DNA of 10,911 bases, from contig JAGOBX010000077.1 in the NCBI GenBank assembly GCA_017999075.1, forward strand, positions 1-10,911. The letters are read 5' to 3'. Below, piece by piece: positions 1 to 7,579 of the stretch. The position numbers and the translations under genes were made by a program. The notes under the pieces are model-generated. The model worked only from the letters and a program-made list of their open reading frames with translations. It ran no database searches and was not told where the DNA came from. Within the stretch, counting starts at the first letter, position 1; every line of letters begins with the position of its first letter. This stretch comes from JAGOBX01 sp017999075 [NCBI: Candidatus Babelota bacterium] (GTDB lineage Bacteria > JAGOBX01).

Positions 1-285
1 AATTTTTAGATTTTTTAATATCAAAAAAATATCTATTTATAATAACAAAATATAAGTTTTTCTTTATCTATATCTATTATTAAATAATTAAAAAATAAGT
101 TTACAACTTACTGTATAAAAATCAAGGGTTTTATATTTTTAAAAAAAGATTAAATTTATCTTGAAAAAAAATCAATATGAATATATATTCAATCTTCGTT
201 CTAATATATTTCCCAATTTTGTAAAAAATAAAATACATTATTTGGGTTGAAAAGTTAAACAATTATTTAAGCGGGCCGTAAATAA
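1..285. other. AT-rich intergenic region upstream of fliS
   Basis: No open frame with a plausible start or recognisable product is visible here. The sequence is almost entirely A and T, with a few imperfect inverted repeats: an AGAT/ATCT stem around 8-27, an AAGAT/ATCTT stem around 147-164, and a perfect 14-bp palindrome at 178-191. None is GC-rich enough to be a convincing terminator. The only GC-rich patch is GCGGGCCG at 271-278, just before fliS, which forms part of a possible flagellar sigma-28-type promoter. The region probably separates fliS from an upstream gene outside the window. Confidence 0.6.
256..282 (+). promoter_or_regulatory. Possible sigma-28 (FliA)-like promoter abutting fliS
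   Basis: TAAACAAT (256-263), an 11-bp spacer, then GCCGTAAA (275-282) resembles the enterobacterial FliA consensus TAAAGTTT-N11-GCCGATAA. The TAAA core is intact, the -10-like box matches 6 of 8 bases, and the spacing is exact. The GCCG core stands out in otherwise AT-only DNA and precedes a flagellar gene, which fits. The problem is position. The box ends 3 bp before the fliS ATG, so a start 6-8 bp downstream would fall inside the first codons. It would therefore need a leaderless transcript, or the match is coincidental. Confidence 0.27.
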
Positions 286-753
286 ATGTCTAAAAATCCG
301 TATAACCAATATAAAAAATCATCTATACAGACTGCAAGTCAGGGCAAACTAATACTCATGATGTATGACGGAGCAATTAAATTTTTGAATTTAGCTGTTG
401 AAAATATATCTAATAAAAGATACGATATTGTAAATGTAAATATAATAAAAACTCAGGATATAATTACTGAACTTATGCTGGCATTGAATCTTGAAGTCGG
501 CGGAGATATTGCTAAAAATTTATACAGCTTATATGATTATATGAACCGCCGCCTCGTTGAAGCAAATATTAAAAAAAATTCTGAAGTAGCAAAAGAAGTA
601 TTGAAACTTTTAACAGAACTCAAAGAAGCATGGGAAATAGTTGTTAGAAAAACAAATGAAGCTCAGCAGACAAAATATATTCAAAAAACTTTTGAAAATC
701 AGGAAATTGATAGAAATGCTCCTGGTTCAGGCGGCATAAATTTTTCAGGATAA
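286..753 (+). CDS. fliS: Flagellar secretion chaperone FliS
   Basis: The 155-residue protein matches FliS, the cytoplasmic export chaperone that binds the C-terminal helix of flagellin and prevents premature polymerisation. Visible family features are the N-terminal NPYNQYKK (4-11), the TASQGKLILMMYDGAIKFL block (16-34), the helix with KTQDIITEL (55-63), GGDIAKNLYSLYDYMNRRL (72-90), and a C-terminal helix ending near ELKEAW (111-116). It is longer than the classical 125-136 residues because of a low-complexity Gly/Ser tail (AP-GSGG-INFSG). The ATG start is supported because the conserved NPY motif begins only three residues later. There is no clear Shine-Dalgarno sequence. A FliT-like gene follows after 26 bp, the usual fliS-fliT order. 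fliD or flagellin would be expected upstream but lies outside the window. Confidence 0.93.
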   Translation: MSKNPYNQYKKSSIQTASQGKLILMMYDGAIKFLNLAVENISNKRYDIVNVNIIKTQDIITELMLALNLEVGGDIAKNLYSLYDYMNRRLVEANIKKNSEVAKEVLKLLTELKEAWEIVVRKTNEAQQTKYIQKTFENQEIDRNAPGSGGINFSG

Positions 754-779
754 TCAACAAATAAAACAATTTTCCAAAA

Positions 780-1157
780 ATGAATCATTCCGAATATTTT
801 GAAAAAAAAAAAATTATATTGGAACAGATTTCCAATTTGTTGAAAAAAGAACTTGCCTCTATTACAATGATTGATGAATTTGAAAAATTAACTGAAAATG
901 AAAACGATTTGATAAATTCCTTAAAAAAACTGGATTTGAAATTTGATAATCATAAACTCACTGAATCTCAAAAAATAATTGTTGAAAATCTCATTGTTTC
1001 GATTTACAGTTTAAAACAGGAAATTATAAATAAATTCGAAAAAGAATTTGAAAATTTTCAAAAGAACAGTGTGTTTATACAAACAAGAAAAGATCTTGTA
1101 AACACTTATTTTCAAAAAGGTCCGGTTAATCCGCGTTTTATTGATAAGCTCAATTAG
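780..1157 (+). CDS. Small helical protein, candidate FliT/FlgN-type flagellar chaperone
   Basis: The 125-residue, Lys/Glu-rich protein is predicted to be almost wholly alpha-helical with heptad-like hydrophobic spacing. It has no signal peptide, membrane segment or catalytic motif. Size, composition and position directly after fliS resemble FliT or FlgN, small four-helix or coiled-coil chaperones for FliD or hook-associated proteins. These families diverge so far that sequence alone does not settle it, so the assignment rests mainly on context. The ATG has no Shine-Dalgarno sequence. The TAG stop (1155-1157) abuts the ATG of the helicase gene at 1158 with no gap, implying co-transcription and translational coupling. 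It could instead be an unrelated coiled-coil protein. Confidence 0.5.
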   Translation: MNHSEYFEKKKIILEQISNLLKKELASITMIDEFEKLTENENDLINSLKKLDLKFDNHKLTESQKIIVENLIVSIYSLKQEIINKFEKEFENFQKNSVFIQTRKDLVNTYFQKGPVNPRFIDKLN

Positions 1158-3677
1158 ATGAATATTCAAAATTATTTAAACTCTGAAGTTTGTTCTAAAA
1201 TAAAAAACAATATTGAACAGGCAGATAATAACGAAATATTTTTTTTAGGTATAACTAATTCCGATAAAATTGTAGAAAACATAAAAATTATTGCAAGAGG
1301 AAATAGTTTTTCAGTTCCTGCAATTCTAAAAGACTTATCAGCAGGGGATGTGGTGATTCACAATCATCCATCCGGTATTCTAATTCCTTCAGAAGCTGAT
1401 ATTTCTATAGCATCTCACTTGGGTCAATTTGGAGTGGCTTCCTTTATAATAAATAACACAGTCGATAATATTTATGTGGTGGTTGAACCTTTTGAAAAAG
1501 AAATTAAAAAAAAATTAAATATTTCTGAACTAAAAAAAATGTTTTCTGAAGAAGGATTATTAAGCTCATCTCTTGAATATTTTGAATACAGACCTCAACA
1601 AATTAAAATGACCGAAATCATATCTAAAGCTTTTAATGATGATAAAATAGCGTTTATAGAAGCAGGAACCGGTACTGGAAAAACTATATCTTATCTGATA
1701 CCTGCTATATACTGGGCTCTGAATAACAAAGAAAAATGTGTTATAGCGACAAATACTATAAATTTACAGGAACAGCTTGTTAATAAAGATTTGCCTATGA
1801 TTCAAAAATTACTTCCTTTAAAATTCAATTTCATTTTAGTTAAAGGCAGATCAAATTATATTTGCCTGAATAAATTTTATAAATCTTTTGGGCAGCAGGA
1901 GTTGTTTGACATTGATCAATATAAAACACAGATTGATAATATTTTTGAATGGCTTAAAGTAACAGAAGACGGTTCTAAAAGCGGATTAAATTTTATACCG
2001 GATAACAAATTATGGGAAAACATTTGTGCGGAAGCAGATAATTGTTTAAAAAATAAATGTAAATATTTCACCGAATGTTTTGTAAATAAAATTAGAAGAG
2101 AAGCTAATGCTGCTCATATATTGATAGTCAATCACCATATACTGTTGTCTGATATTGTACTTAAATTCGGGCAGAATAATTTTAAAATGAACGGCGTGCT
2201 CCCAGCTTATAAAAGAATAATATTCGATGAAGCTCATAATCTTGAAGATACAGCGACTAAACATCTCGGAATAGACATTTCCAGAATGTGGGTGACTAAA
2301 ACCCTGAACTATTTATATAACGTCTTACATGGTAAAGAAAAGGGAGTGCTTCAATTTGTCAAAAATACTATTATATTCAAAACTAAAATTAAAAACAAGG
2401 ATAAAATTTTAAATATATTCAGTCAAAAAATATTCCCATTAATTAATTTATTGAAAACAGATTCCGATATTTCGTTTGAAATTATTAAAAATTATTTTGC
2501 ACGTATATCAAATAAAAAAGAGGCTTTTAAAGGTTTTAAAATAAGAATTACAAATAAAATAATTTCAACTTCAGAATATTTTGAAAATTGTGAAATAATA
2601 ATTATTGAACTGATAAAACAATTATCCGAACTTATAAAATCAATTGATCTATTGTATAAATCATTTAAATTGGAAAGTGAAAATATTTCATCTGATTCTG
2701 ATGATATAATAAAAAATGATATTCTTGTATGTAAAAATAAAATTGAATCTATTTATCTTTCATTAACCGGTTTTATTGAGCCGATGGATAAAGACAATAC
2801 CGTACGCTGGATTGAATGCGATAATATCCAAAAAAAGGAAATCAGATTATATGCGGCGCCTATAGATATTTCTCAATTATTCTTCAATTCTATTATTATT
2901 CCTCATAAAACAGTAATATTTACATCTGCAACTTTGACTGTTAACAAAACATTTGATTTTTTTAAAAAAATTTTCGGGATTGAAATATTATCTCAAAACT
3001 CTATTTTGGAAAGCGTTCTTGATACGCCTTTCGATTATAAAAATCAGGCAATGCTTGTTATACCTTCAGATTTACCTTTCCCTGACGATTTGAATTTTAC
3101 TGATGAAACAAATACTTTTTTAAAACAGCTTTTACTGATAAATGAAAGGAGTTCCTTTGTATTGTTTACCTCATATTCTCAACTGAAAAAAACTGCTGCT
3201 AATTTAAAAAGTGAACTTGAAGATTTTGATTTTAATGTTTATATTCAGGGCGAAAAACCACGAGGGATTCTTTTAGACTCTTTTAAAAAATTCAGAAAAT
3301 CTGTTTTGTTTGCAACTGACAGTTTTTGGGAAGGGGTAGATGTACAGGGCGAAGCGCTTGAACTGGTTATTCTTTTTAAACTGCCGTTTAAGACTCCTGA
3401 CGATCCGGTACTTGAAGCTAAAAATGAAATTCTGGTTAAAGCAGGAAAAAACCCTTTTTTTGAATATCAATTACCTAAAGCAGTAATAAAATTAAAACAG
3501 GGAGTTGGAAGGTTAATCAGAACCAAAACCGATTCTGGGATTATAGTTATACTTGATAAAAGAATAAAATGCAAAAACTACGGCAAAACATTTCTGAATT
3601 CACTTCCTGAAATGAAAACAGTTTATGATTCAGTAAATAACAGTTTGACTGCAATATCTGATTTTTTTCAAATTTAA
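1158..3677 (+). CDS. dinG: DinG/XPD-family Fe-S helicase with N-terminal JAMM (RadC-like) domain
   Basis: This 839-residue protein has two parts. Residues about 25-112 form a JAB/JAMM domain with an intact HNHPSGxxxPSxxD motif (His68, His70, Ser78, Asp81), the metal-site signature of RadC and related proteins. Residues about 140-839 are a superfamily 2 DinG/XPD helicase. They show a Q-motif-like RPQQ (145-148), Walker A AGTGTGKT (169-176), DEAH (357-360), SATL (590-593), motif V with DSFWEGVDV (721-729) and motif VI QGVGRLIR (781-788). Four cysteines, Cys236, Cys296, Cys301 and Cys307, match the 4Fe-4S site of DinG, including the 5- and 6-residue intervals. DinG is a 5'-3' DNA helicase that resolves R-loops and unusual structures in repair. 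Gram-positive relatives carry an exonuclease in place of the JAMM domain. There is no Shine-Dalgarno sequence. The gene starts directly after the FliT-like stop. Confidence 0.9.
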   Translation: MNIQNYLNSEVCSKIKNNIEQADNNEIFFLGITNSDKIVENIKIIARGNSFSVPAILKDLSAGDVVIHNHPSGILIPSEADISIASHLGQFGVASFIINNTVDNIYVVVEPFEKEIKKKLNISELKKMFSEEGLLSSSLEYFEYRPQQIKMTEIISKAFNDDKIAFIEAGTGTGKTISYLIPAIYWALNNKEKCVIATNTINLQEQLVNKDLPMIQKLLPLKFNFILVKGRSNYICLNKFYKSFGQQELFDIDQYKTQIDNIFEWLKVTEDGSKSGLNFIPDNKLWENICAEADNCLKNKCKYFTECFVNKIRREANAAHILIVNHHILLSDIVLKFGQNNFKMNGVLPAYKRIIFDEAHNLEDTATKHLGIDISRMWVTKTLNYLYNVLHGKEKGVLQFVKNTIIFKTKIKNKDKILNIFSQKIFPLINLLKTDSDISFEIIKNYFARISNKKEAFKGFKIRITNKIISTSEYFENCEIIIIELIKQLSELIKSIDLLYKSFKLESENISSDSDDIIKNDILVCKNKIESIYLSLTGFIEPMDKDNTVRWIECDNIQKKEIRLYAAPIDISQLFFNSIIIPHKTVIFTSATLTVNKTFDFFKKIFGIEILSQNSILESVLDTPFDYKNQAMLVIPSDLPFPDDLNFTDETNTFLKQLLLINERSSFVLFTSYSQLKKTAANLKSELEDFDFNVYIQGEKPRGILLDSFKKFRKSVLFATDSFWEGVDVQGEALELVILFKLPFKTPDDPVLEAKNEILVKAGKNPFFEYQLPKAVIKLKQGVGRLIRTKTDSGIIVILDKRIKCKNYGKTFLNSLPEMKTVYDSVNNSLTAISDFFQI

Positions 3678-5020
3678 TGCGGATTATTTGGTTGGAAATT
3701 AGCTATTGAGTACTGAATTACCGCTTCATTAATACTCATAGATTCTATTCTCGTTCCGGTAGATTTTAATCCATTTTTCAAAAATGAAAGTTTGTCTGAT
3801 AATACTTTCTTGGGCTGCATTTTTATAGCGCTCATCTGTGTATGCGGTTTCGGAATTACAGGATTTAACGAAACAATTAAATTAAAAGGACGTCCGCTGA
3901 TACAAGTATAATTTTTGATAGCAGTAACTAATTTTATTATTCCTTCCAAATCAGATTTTTCTTCCTGTTCAAAACCATATAAAAAATAAAGTTTTATACG
4001 TGTTATTCCGTAAGATGCAGCATATCTTACTATTGTGTATAATTTATCAAAATCAATCTTTTTCCCTATGATTTTCTGCATTTTTTCCGAACCTACTTCA
4101 GGAGCTAATGTTAAGGTCTGCTGATTTGTTTTCGATATAAATTCAAGCATTTTTTCATTAATATCAGAAATATTCAAAGAAGAAAATGAAAACATAATAC
4201 CCTTATCAATAAAATTTTTTAACATTTCTTCTATATCTGGATACAGTAATACAGCCGATCCTATCAATCCAACCTTTTTTATATTGTTTGAAATTAACAT
4301 ATTTACTATCGAATCGAATAACTCTCTGTTTATAAACCGTAATTTACCTCGTGTTGAACCTGTGCTGCAAAATGAACATTTGTAAGGACATCCTCTGCAA
4401 AGTTCTATAAGATATGTTGATGGAAATTGACTTGATTCAGATATTATTGAAGAATATGCTTTTATTTTTTCTGAAATATTTGGGGCATTTACTTTTAAGT
4501 GGGGGGTAAATATAAAATCATACTCTTCCATTATTGTTTTGATCGGTGTTCCTGATTTTACAGAATCAAGAATACTAATAAATTTTTCAGCTATACTCTC
4601 AAAATCTCCCATAACAACTATATCAGAAAATTCTTGCAAAACATAAGGATTTATAAAAGTCATTGCGCCACCTGAAATTATCACAGGTCTTTTTCTTATA
4701 TTTTCCCTTCTGTCCAACGGATATAATTTTAATTTTTTCAATAAATCAGTTATCTTGAAAAAATCAAGTTCATACGAACTTGTAAAACCGATAAAATCAA
4801 AATCAGTTAAAAAACGCCCTGTTTCAAAACTAAAAAATTTTGAATCACTGGAATCTATATAATATCGTTCACAATTAACTGATTGCGATTCGTTCAGTAT
4901 CCTGAATACAGTCTGATGACCTAAATTGGCAATTCCGAATTTGTAAGATTCTGGAAAAATTAATACTATATTGATTTTTTTTCCAAAATGAGAAAAGTTG
5001 CATAATAATTTTTCATTCAT
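3674..5020 (-). CDS. B12-binding-domain radical SAM protein of unknown substrate
   Basis: The protein has 448 residues from the ATG at 5020. An in-frame TTG at 5029 would add three residues. I prefer ATG because it gives an ordinary 8-bp overlap with the preceding gene. The N-terminal ~180 residues look like a cobalamin-binding-type Rossmann domain: FPESYKFGIANLGHQ near 22-36 resembles the FPxxYxxGMxNLG start of that family, and ISGGAM lies near 115-120. The radical SAM core follows with RGCPYKCSFC, where Cys211, Cys215 and Cys218 form the CxxxCxxC cluster motif and Cys208 is an extra upstream cysteine. LAPEVGSEKM near 305-314 is typical of this subgroup. Relatives often precede or fuse to a DUF2344 domain, absent here. 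The substrate is unknown. The gene is last in the ntrC/rnfD-like operon, and its stop overlaps the dinG stop tail to tail. Confidence 0.82.
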   Translation of the reverse strand: MNEKLLCNFSHFGKKINIVLIFPESYKFGIANLGHQTVFRILNESQSVNCERYYIDSSDSKFFSFETGRFLTDFDFIGFTSSYELDFFKITDLLKKLKLYPLDRRENIRKRPVIISGGAMTFINPYVLQEFSDIVVMGDFESIAEKFISILDSVKSGTPIKTIMEEYDFIFTPHLKVNAPNISEKIKAYSSIISESSQFPSTYLIELCRGCPYKCSFCSTGSTRGKLRFINRELFDSIVNMLISNNIKKVGLIGSAVLLYPDIEEMLKNFIDKGIMFSFSSLNISDINEKMLEFISKTNQQTLTLAPEVGSEKMQKIIGKKIDFDKLYTIVRYAASYGITRIKLYFLYGFEQEEKSDLEGIIKLVTAIKNYTCISGRPFNLIVSLNPVIPKPHTQMSAIKMQPKKVLSDKLSFLKNGLKSTGTRIESMSINEAVIQYSIANFQPNNPH

Positions 5021-5987
5021 CTGATGCAACAGTGGTAATTGACTTATTTTTATAAAATTTGTTTTCGATAATAAAAAATATTACCGGCAAAAAAATTAAA
5101 ATATATCCTGCACCGCATTTTAATTTAAAACTTAATTGAAGAGTTGAACTCAAAACACCAAAAATTATTCCATAAAATAGTTTTAATTTTTTGGAGGAGG
5201 GGAGAGAAAAACCATCGTCAAGTATAAATGTTAAAATAAAAATAAACGGACCTAATATAATAAAATTTTTTATATTGTTCAACCAATTCATATTTATTAT
5301 ATATCCTGAGTTTACAAAAAAATATATAGCAGGAGGAATAATATAACCGGCAACAGATGTAAAAATTATTCTGTATGAAATGGCTCTCAATGCAATTTGA
5401 AGAAATAATCCTATAAAAATCGCCATAATAAAAATTTCAGCAGGAGTTCCTAATGATAACCCGAGAAAAATACGGCTCCATTCAAAATCTTTACCGTATA
5501 AAAAATAATTTGCTACAGGCGTTGCTCCAGTAACTAAATCAGGATTGAAGTTCGAATAATTTTTTAACAGTAAAGATGGTTCTGGCAAAATATAATTTTG
5601 TTTATAAATAAAAAAAATATACGCCCAACCCATTATTAATGGATTTAAAAAATTTTTTCCGTTTTTTTTAAGAAAAACATAAAATGAACTGAATATGAAA
5701 CTTCCTGTAACTGCTCCAGCTATAGGCATATGGGCAGGCATTAGTAAAGGAAAAATTATTATCATATAAACAAACAATAAATCCATGTTTTTATAAAAAA
5801 TTTTGTTGCCTGTAAAAAGTTCTAACAAGCTGTATAAAATAATAGAAGTAGTGACAGAAACTGCCCATAAAATTAAAAATTGGCTTTGAAAAAAAATCAT
5901 TGCTGATGAAATTAAAGGAAGTGTCGATAATATTTTGGTATTATTGACTCCTTCTGATTTTAATAAGCTATATAATTCTTTTTTCAT
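5013..5987 (-). CDS. Stand-alone RnfD/NqrB-family membrane protein
   Basis: The 324-residue hydrophobic protein has about nine membrane segments (roughly 24-58, 68-106, 115-128, 172-200, 207-226, 241-257, 268-288 and 292-309). It aligns by eye with RnfD, the membrane subunit of the Rnf ferredoxin:NAD oxidoreductase, and with NqrB. Support comes from GKNFLNP (110-116, RnfD-like FNP), DLVTGATPVAN (150-160) and LGLSLGTPAEI (175-185, where RnfD has a G-rich GET motif). DDGFSLP (257-263) sits where RnfD has a TDPVTSP-like motif. In the family the Thr of SGAT carries covalent FMN, and Thr156 occupies this place. RnfA, B, C, E and G are absent nearby, so this is an orphan or paralogue. Its electron partner is unknown. 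It starts 3 bp after the regulator's stop, separated by a second in-frame TAA, and overlaps the radical SAM gene by 8 bp. Confidence 0.77.
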   Translation of the reverse strand: MKKELYSLLKSEGVNNTKILSTLPLISSAMIFFQSQFLILWAVSVTTSIILYSLLELFTGNKIFYKNMDLLFVYMIIIFPLLMPAHMPIAGAVTGSFIFSSFYVFLKKNGKNFLNPLIMGWAYIFFIYKQNYILPEPSLLLKNYSNFNPDLVTGATPVANYFLYGKDFEWSRIFLGLSLGTPAEIFIMAIFIGLFLQIALRAISYRIIFTSVAGYIIPPAIYFFVNSGYIINMNWLNNIKNFIILGPFIFILTFILDDGFSLPSSKKLKLFYGIIFGVLSSTLQLSFKLKCGAGYILIFLPVIFFIIENKFYKNKSITTVASDE

Positions 5988-5990
5988 TTA

Positions 5991-7382
5991 TTATATATCC
6001 GACTTTTGTTTGAACAATCTTTTTAATTTATTAATCTTATACTGAAGCGCCTGACGCGATAACCCTAATTCTTTTGCGCACTGACTTTTATTATAATTGT
6101 TCTTTATTAAAATATCTTCTACTATTGATGCTTCTATAGAATCTATTTTCAGTTCGTATTTACTGCTTGAATCATTGAATTTATAATCTTCTATATTAAA
6201 ATTTACAGATGATTTTAATAACTCCGGCAAAGATTGCAAATGAATTTTATCTCCTTCCTCAACAAGCATGCAATGTTCTATTATATTTTGAAGTTCGCGT
6301 ATATTGCCAGGCCAATTATATTTGTTGAATAAATCCATAACACTATCTTCTGTATCTTTAATCTGTTTGTTAAATTTCCTGTTGAATTTATCAATAAAAT
6401 GATGCACTAACTGATTTATGTCGCTCTTGCGTTCACGAAGCGGTGGAAGATTTATTAAAAAAACTGCGAGGCGGTAATACAAATCTTTTCTAAATAAACT
6501 TTTTTCTATCATTTGATGCAAATCCCTGTTCGTCGCCGCAATAATTCTGACATCTGTTTTTATTTCCGCAGAACCGCCAACCCTTAAAAATGAATTGCCT
6601 TCTACTACTCTTAATATTTTTACCTGCAAATCAAGCGATAACTCACCTATTTCATCTAAAAATAAAGTCCCTCCGTCAGCTATTTCAAAATATCCAGCTT
6701 TTGATTTAACTGCTCCTGTAAACGCTCCTTTTACATACCCGAACAATTCACTTTCAAGCAAGTTTACAGGAATTGCGCCGCAGTTTACTGTAAGAAAATT
6801 TTTATCTTTCCTCAAACTATGTTCATGAATTGCTTTAGCAACCAATTCTTTACCTGTACCGCTCTCTCCTGTTATTAATACAGTCGAAGTAGTTGGCGCA
6901 ACTTTTACAATCAGATCTTGTATTTCCTTTATTTTTCGGTCAGTTCCTATAATATTTTCAAAACCAGCCATCGCCTTAATATGTTCTTTCAATAAAACAT
7001 TTTCAACTAACAGTTTTCTCTGGGAAATTGCTTTCTCAATAATTAATTTTATAGCATCGCTTTTTACAGGTTTTGCTATAAAATCAAATGCACCGTTTTT
7101 TAAAGCTTCTCTTGCAGTCTGCCACGATGAGTATGCTGTTATAATTACTACAGGAATATACGGATAATTTTTAACTATAAAATCAAGTATTTCAAATCCA
7201 CTCATATCAGGCAAATTAATGTCGCAGAGAATAACATCAATTTCAACAGACTCGCATAATTTTATTGTTTCTTTTCCTGATGAAGCAAAAATTGTTTTAT
7301 AATCGGTTTCATCTGAAAGTAGTATCTTAAGATTTTCCTGAACACTTTTTTCATCATCTACAATCAGTACATTGTATTTCAT
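5991..7382 (-). CDS. NtrC-family sigma-54-dependent response regulator
   Basis: The 463-residue protein has the full three-domain plan. The receiver domain (about 3-120) has acidic Asp9/Asp10, phospho-acceptor Asp54, Thr82 and Lys104. The AAA+ sigma-54 interaction domain (about 143-375) has Walker A GESGTGKE (172-179), GAFTGA (219-224, the sigma-54 contact loop), Walker B TLFLDE (239-244), the FRKDLYYRL arginine region (297-305) and WPGNIREL (357-364). The Fis-type helix-turn-helix is at about 418-460 (NKSQCAKELGLSRQAL). It should activate sigma-54 promoters when phosphorylated. No sensor kinase gene is in the window, and no convincing -24/-12 site was found nearby. A sigma-70-like promoter lies about 100 bp upstream. 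Gene order places it first in an operon with the RnfD-like and radical SAM genes, which it may regulate. No Shine-Dalgarno sequence is visible. Confidence 0.93.
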   Translation of the reverse strand: MKYNVLIVDDEKSVQENLKILLSDETDYKTIFASSGKETIKLCESVEIDVILCDINLPDMSGFEILDFIVKNYPYIPVVIITAYSSWQTAREALKNGAFDFIAKPVKSDAIKLIIEKAISQRKLLVENVLLKEHIKAMAGFENIIGTDRKIKEIQDLIVKVAPTTSTVLITGESGTGKELVAKAIHEHSLRKDKNFLTVNCGAIPVNLLESELFGYVKGAFTGAVKSKAGYFEIADGGTLFLDEIGELSLDLQVKILRVVEGNSFLRVGGSAEIKTDVRIIAATNRDLHQMIEKSLFRKDLYYRLAVFLINLPPLRERKSDINQLVHHFIDKFNRKFNKQIKDTEDSVMDLFNKYNWPGNIRELQNIIEHCMLVEEGDKIHLQSLPELLKSSVNFNIEDYKFNDSSSKYELKIDSIEASIVEDILIKNNYNKSQCAKELGLSRQALQYKINKLKRLFKQKSDI

Positions 7383-7485
7383 ATTTCAATTCTATATTTA
7401 TTATATTAGATTATGTTACAAAATTAAAATTATTCTGATTTTCTAAAAAATAATCTGGATTTTTAAGTTTTAATTATTAAATTTA

Positions 7486-7515
7486 AATATATAATATGAT
7501 ACTGTGATAAGTCAA
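7486..7515 (-). promoter_or_regulatory. Sigma-70-like promoter for the ntrC-rnfD-like-radical SAM operon
   Basis: On the - strand, TTGACT (7515-7510) is a 5/6 match to the -35 consensus. It is followed after 16 bp by TATATA (7493-7488), or after 18 bp by TATATT (7491-7486). Transcription would start near 7480, giving an untranslated leader of about 100 nt before the regulator ATG at 7382. The stretch between is very AT-rich and shows no clear stem-loop. This is the best housekeeping promoter seen in the window. Confidence 0.5.
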
Positions 7516-7528
7516 GGAAACTTTTTTG

Positions 7529-7542
7529 ATTTTTCGAAAAAT
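7529..7542. repeat. Perfect 14-bp palindrome, possible operator
   Basis: ATTTTTCGAAAAAT is a perfect palindrome lying 14 bp upstream of the -35 box of the operon promoter. That is a plausible activator or regulator position. It also sits just downstream of the preceding - strand gene. Its A/T tracts mean it may be chance in such AT-rich DNA, and no second copy was seen. Confidence 0.3.
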
Positions 7543-7579
7543 AATAACAAACCTGATTTGATGCATAACTGAATTATTG

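Noticed and set aside
178-191. Perfect palindrome TGAATATATATTCA as an operator
   Set aside because: It is mostly alternating A/T in a region of nearly pure A/T, so chance occurrence is likely and no adjacent promoter was convincing.
2046-3470. Two - strand open frames inside the helicase gene (2046-2264, 3273-3470)
   Set aside because: They run opposite to conserved helicase motifs and show Phe/Ile/Lys-rich sequence typical of antisense reading of AT-rich genes.
5021-5029. TTG at 5029 as the radical SAM start
   Set aside because: It adds only three unconserved residues and a longer overlap. The ATG at 5020 is a simpler, coupled start, although TTG cannot be fully excluded.
6595-6828. A + strand open frame of 77 codons
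   Set aside because: It lies wholly antisense to the conserved AAA+ domain of the NtrC-family regulator and has no recognisable features.
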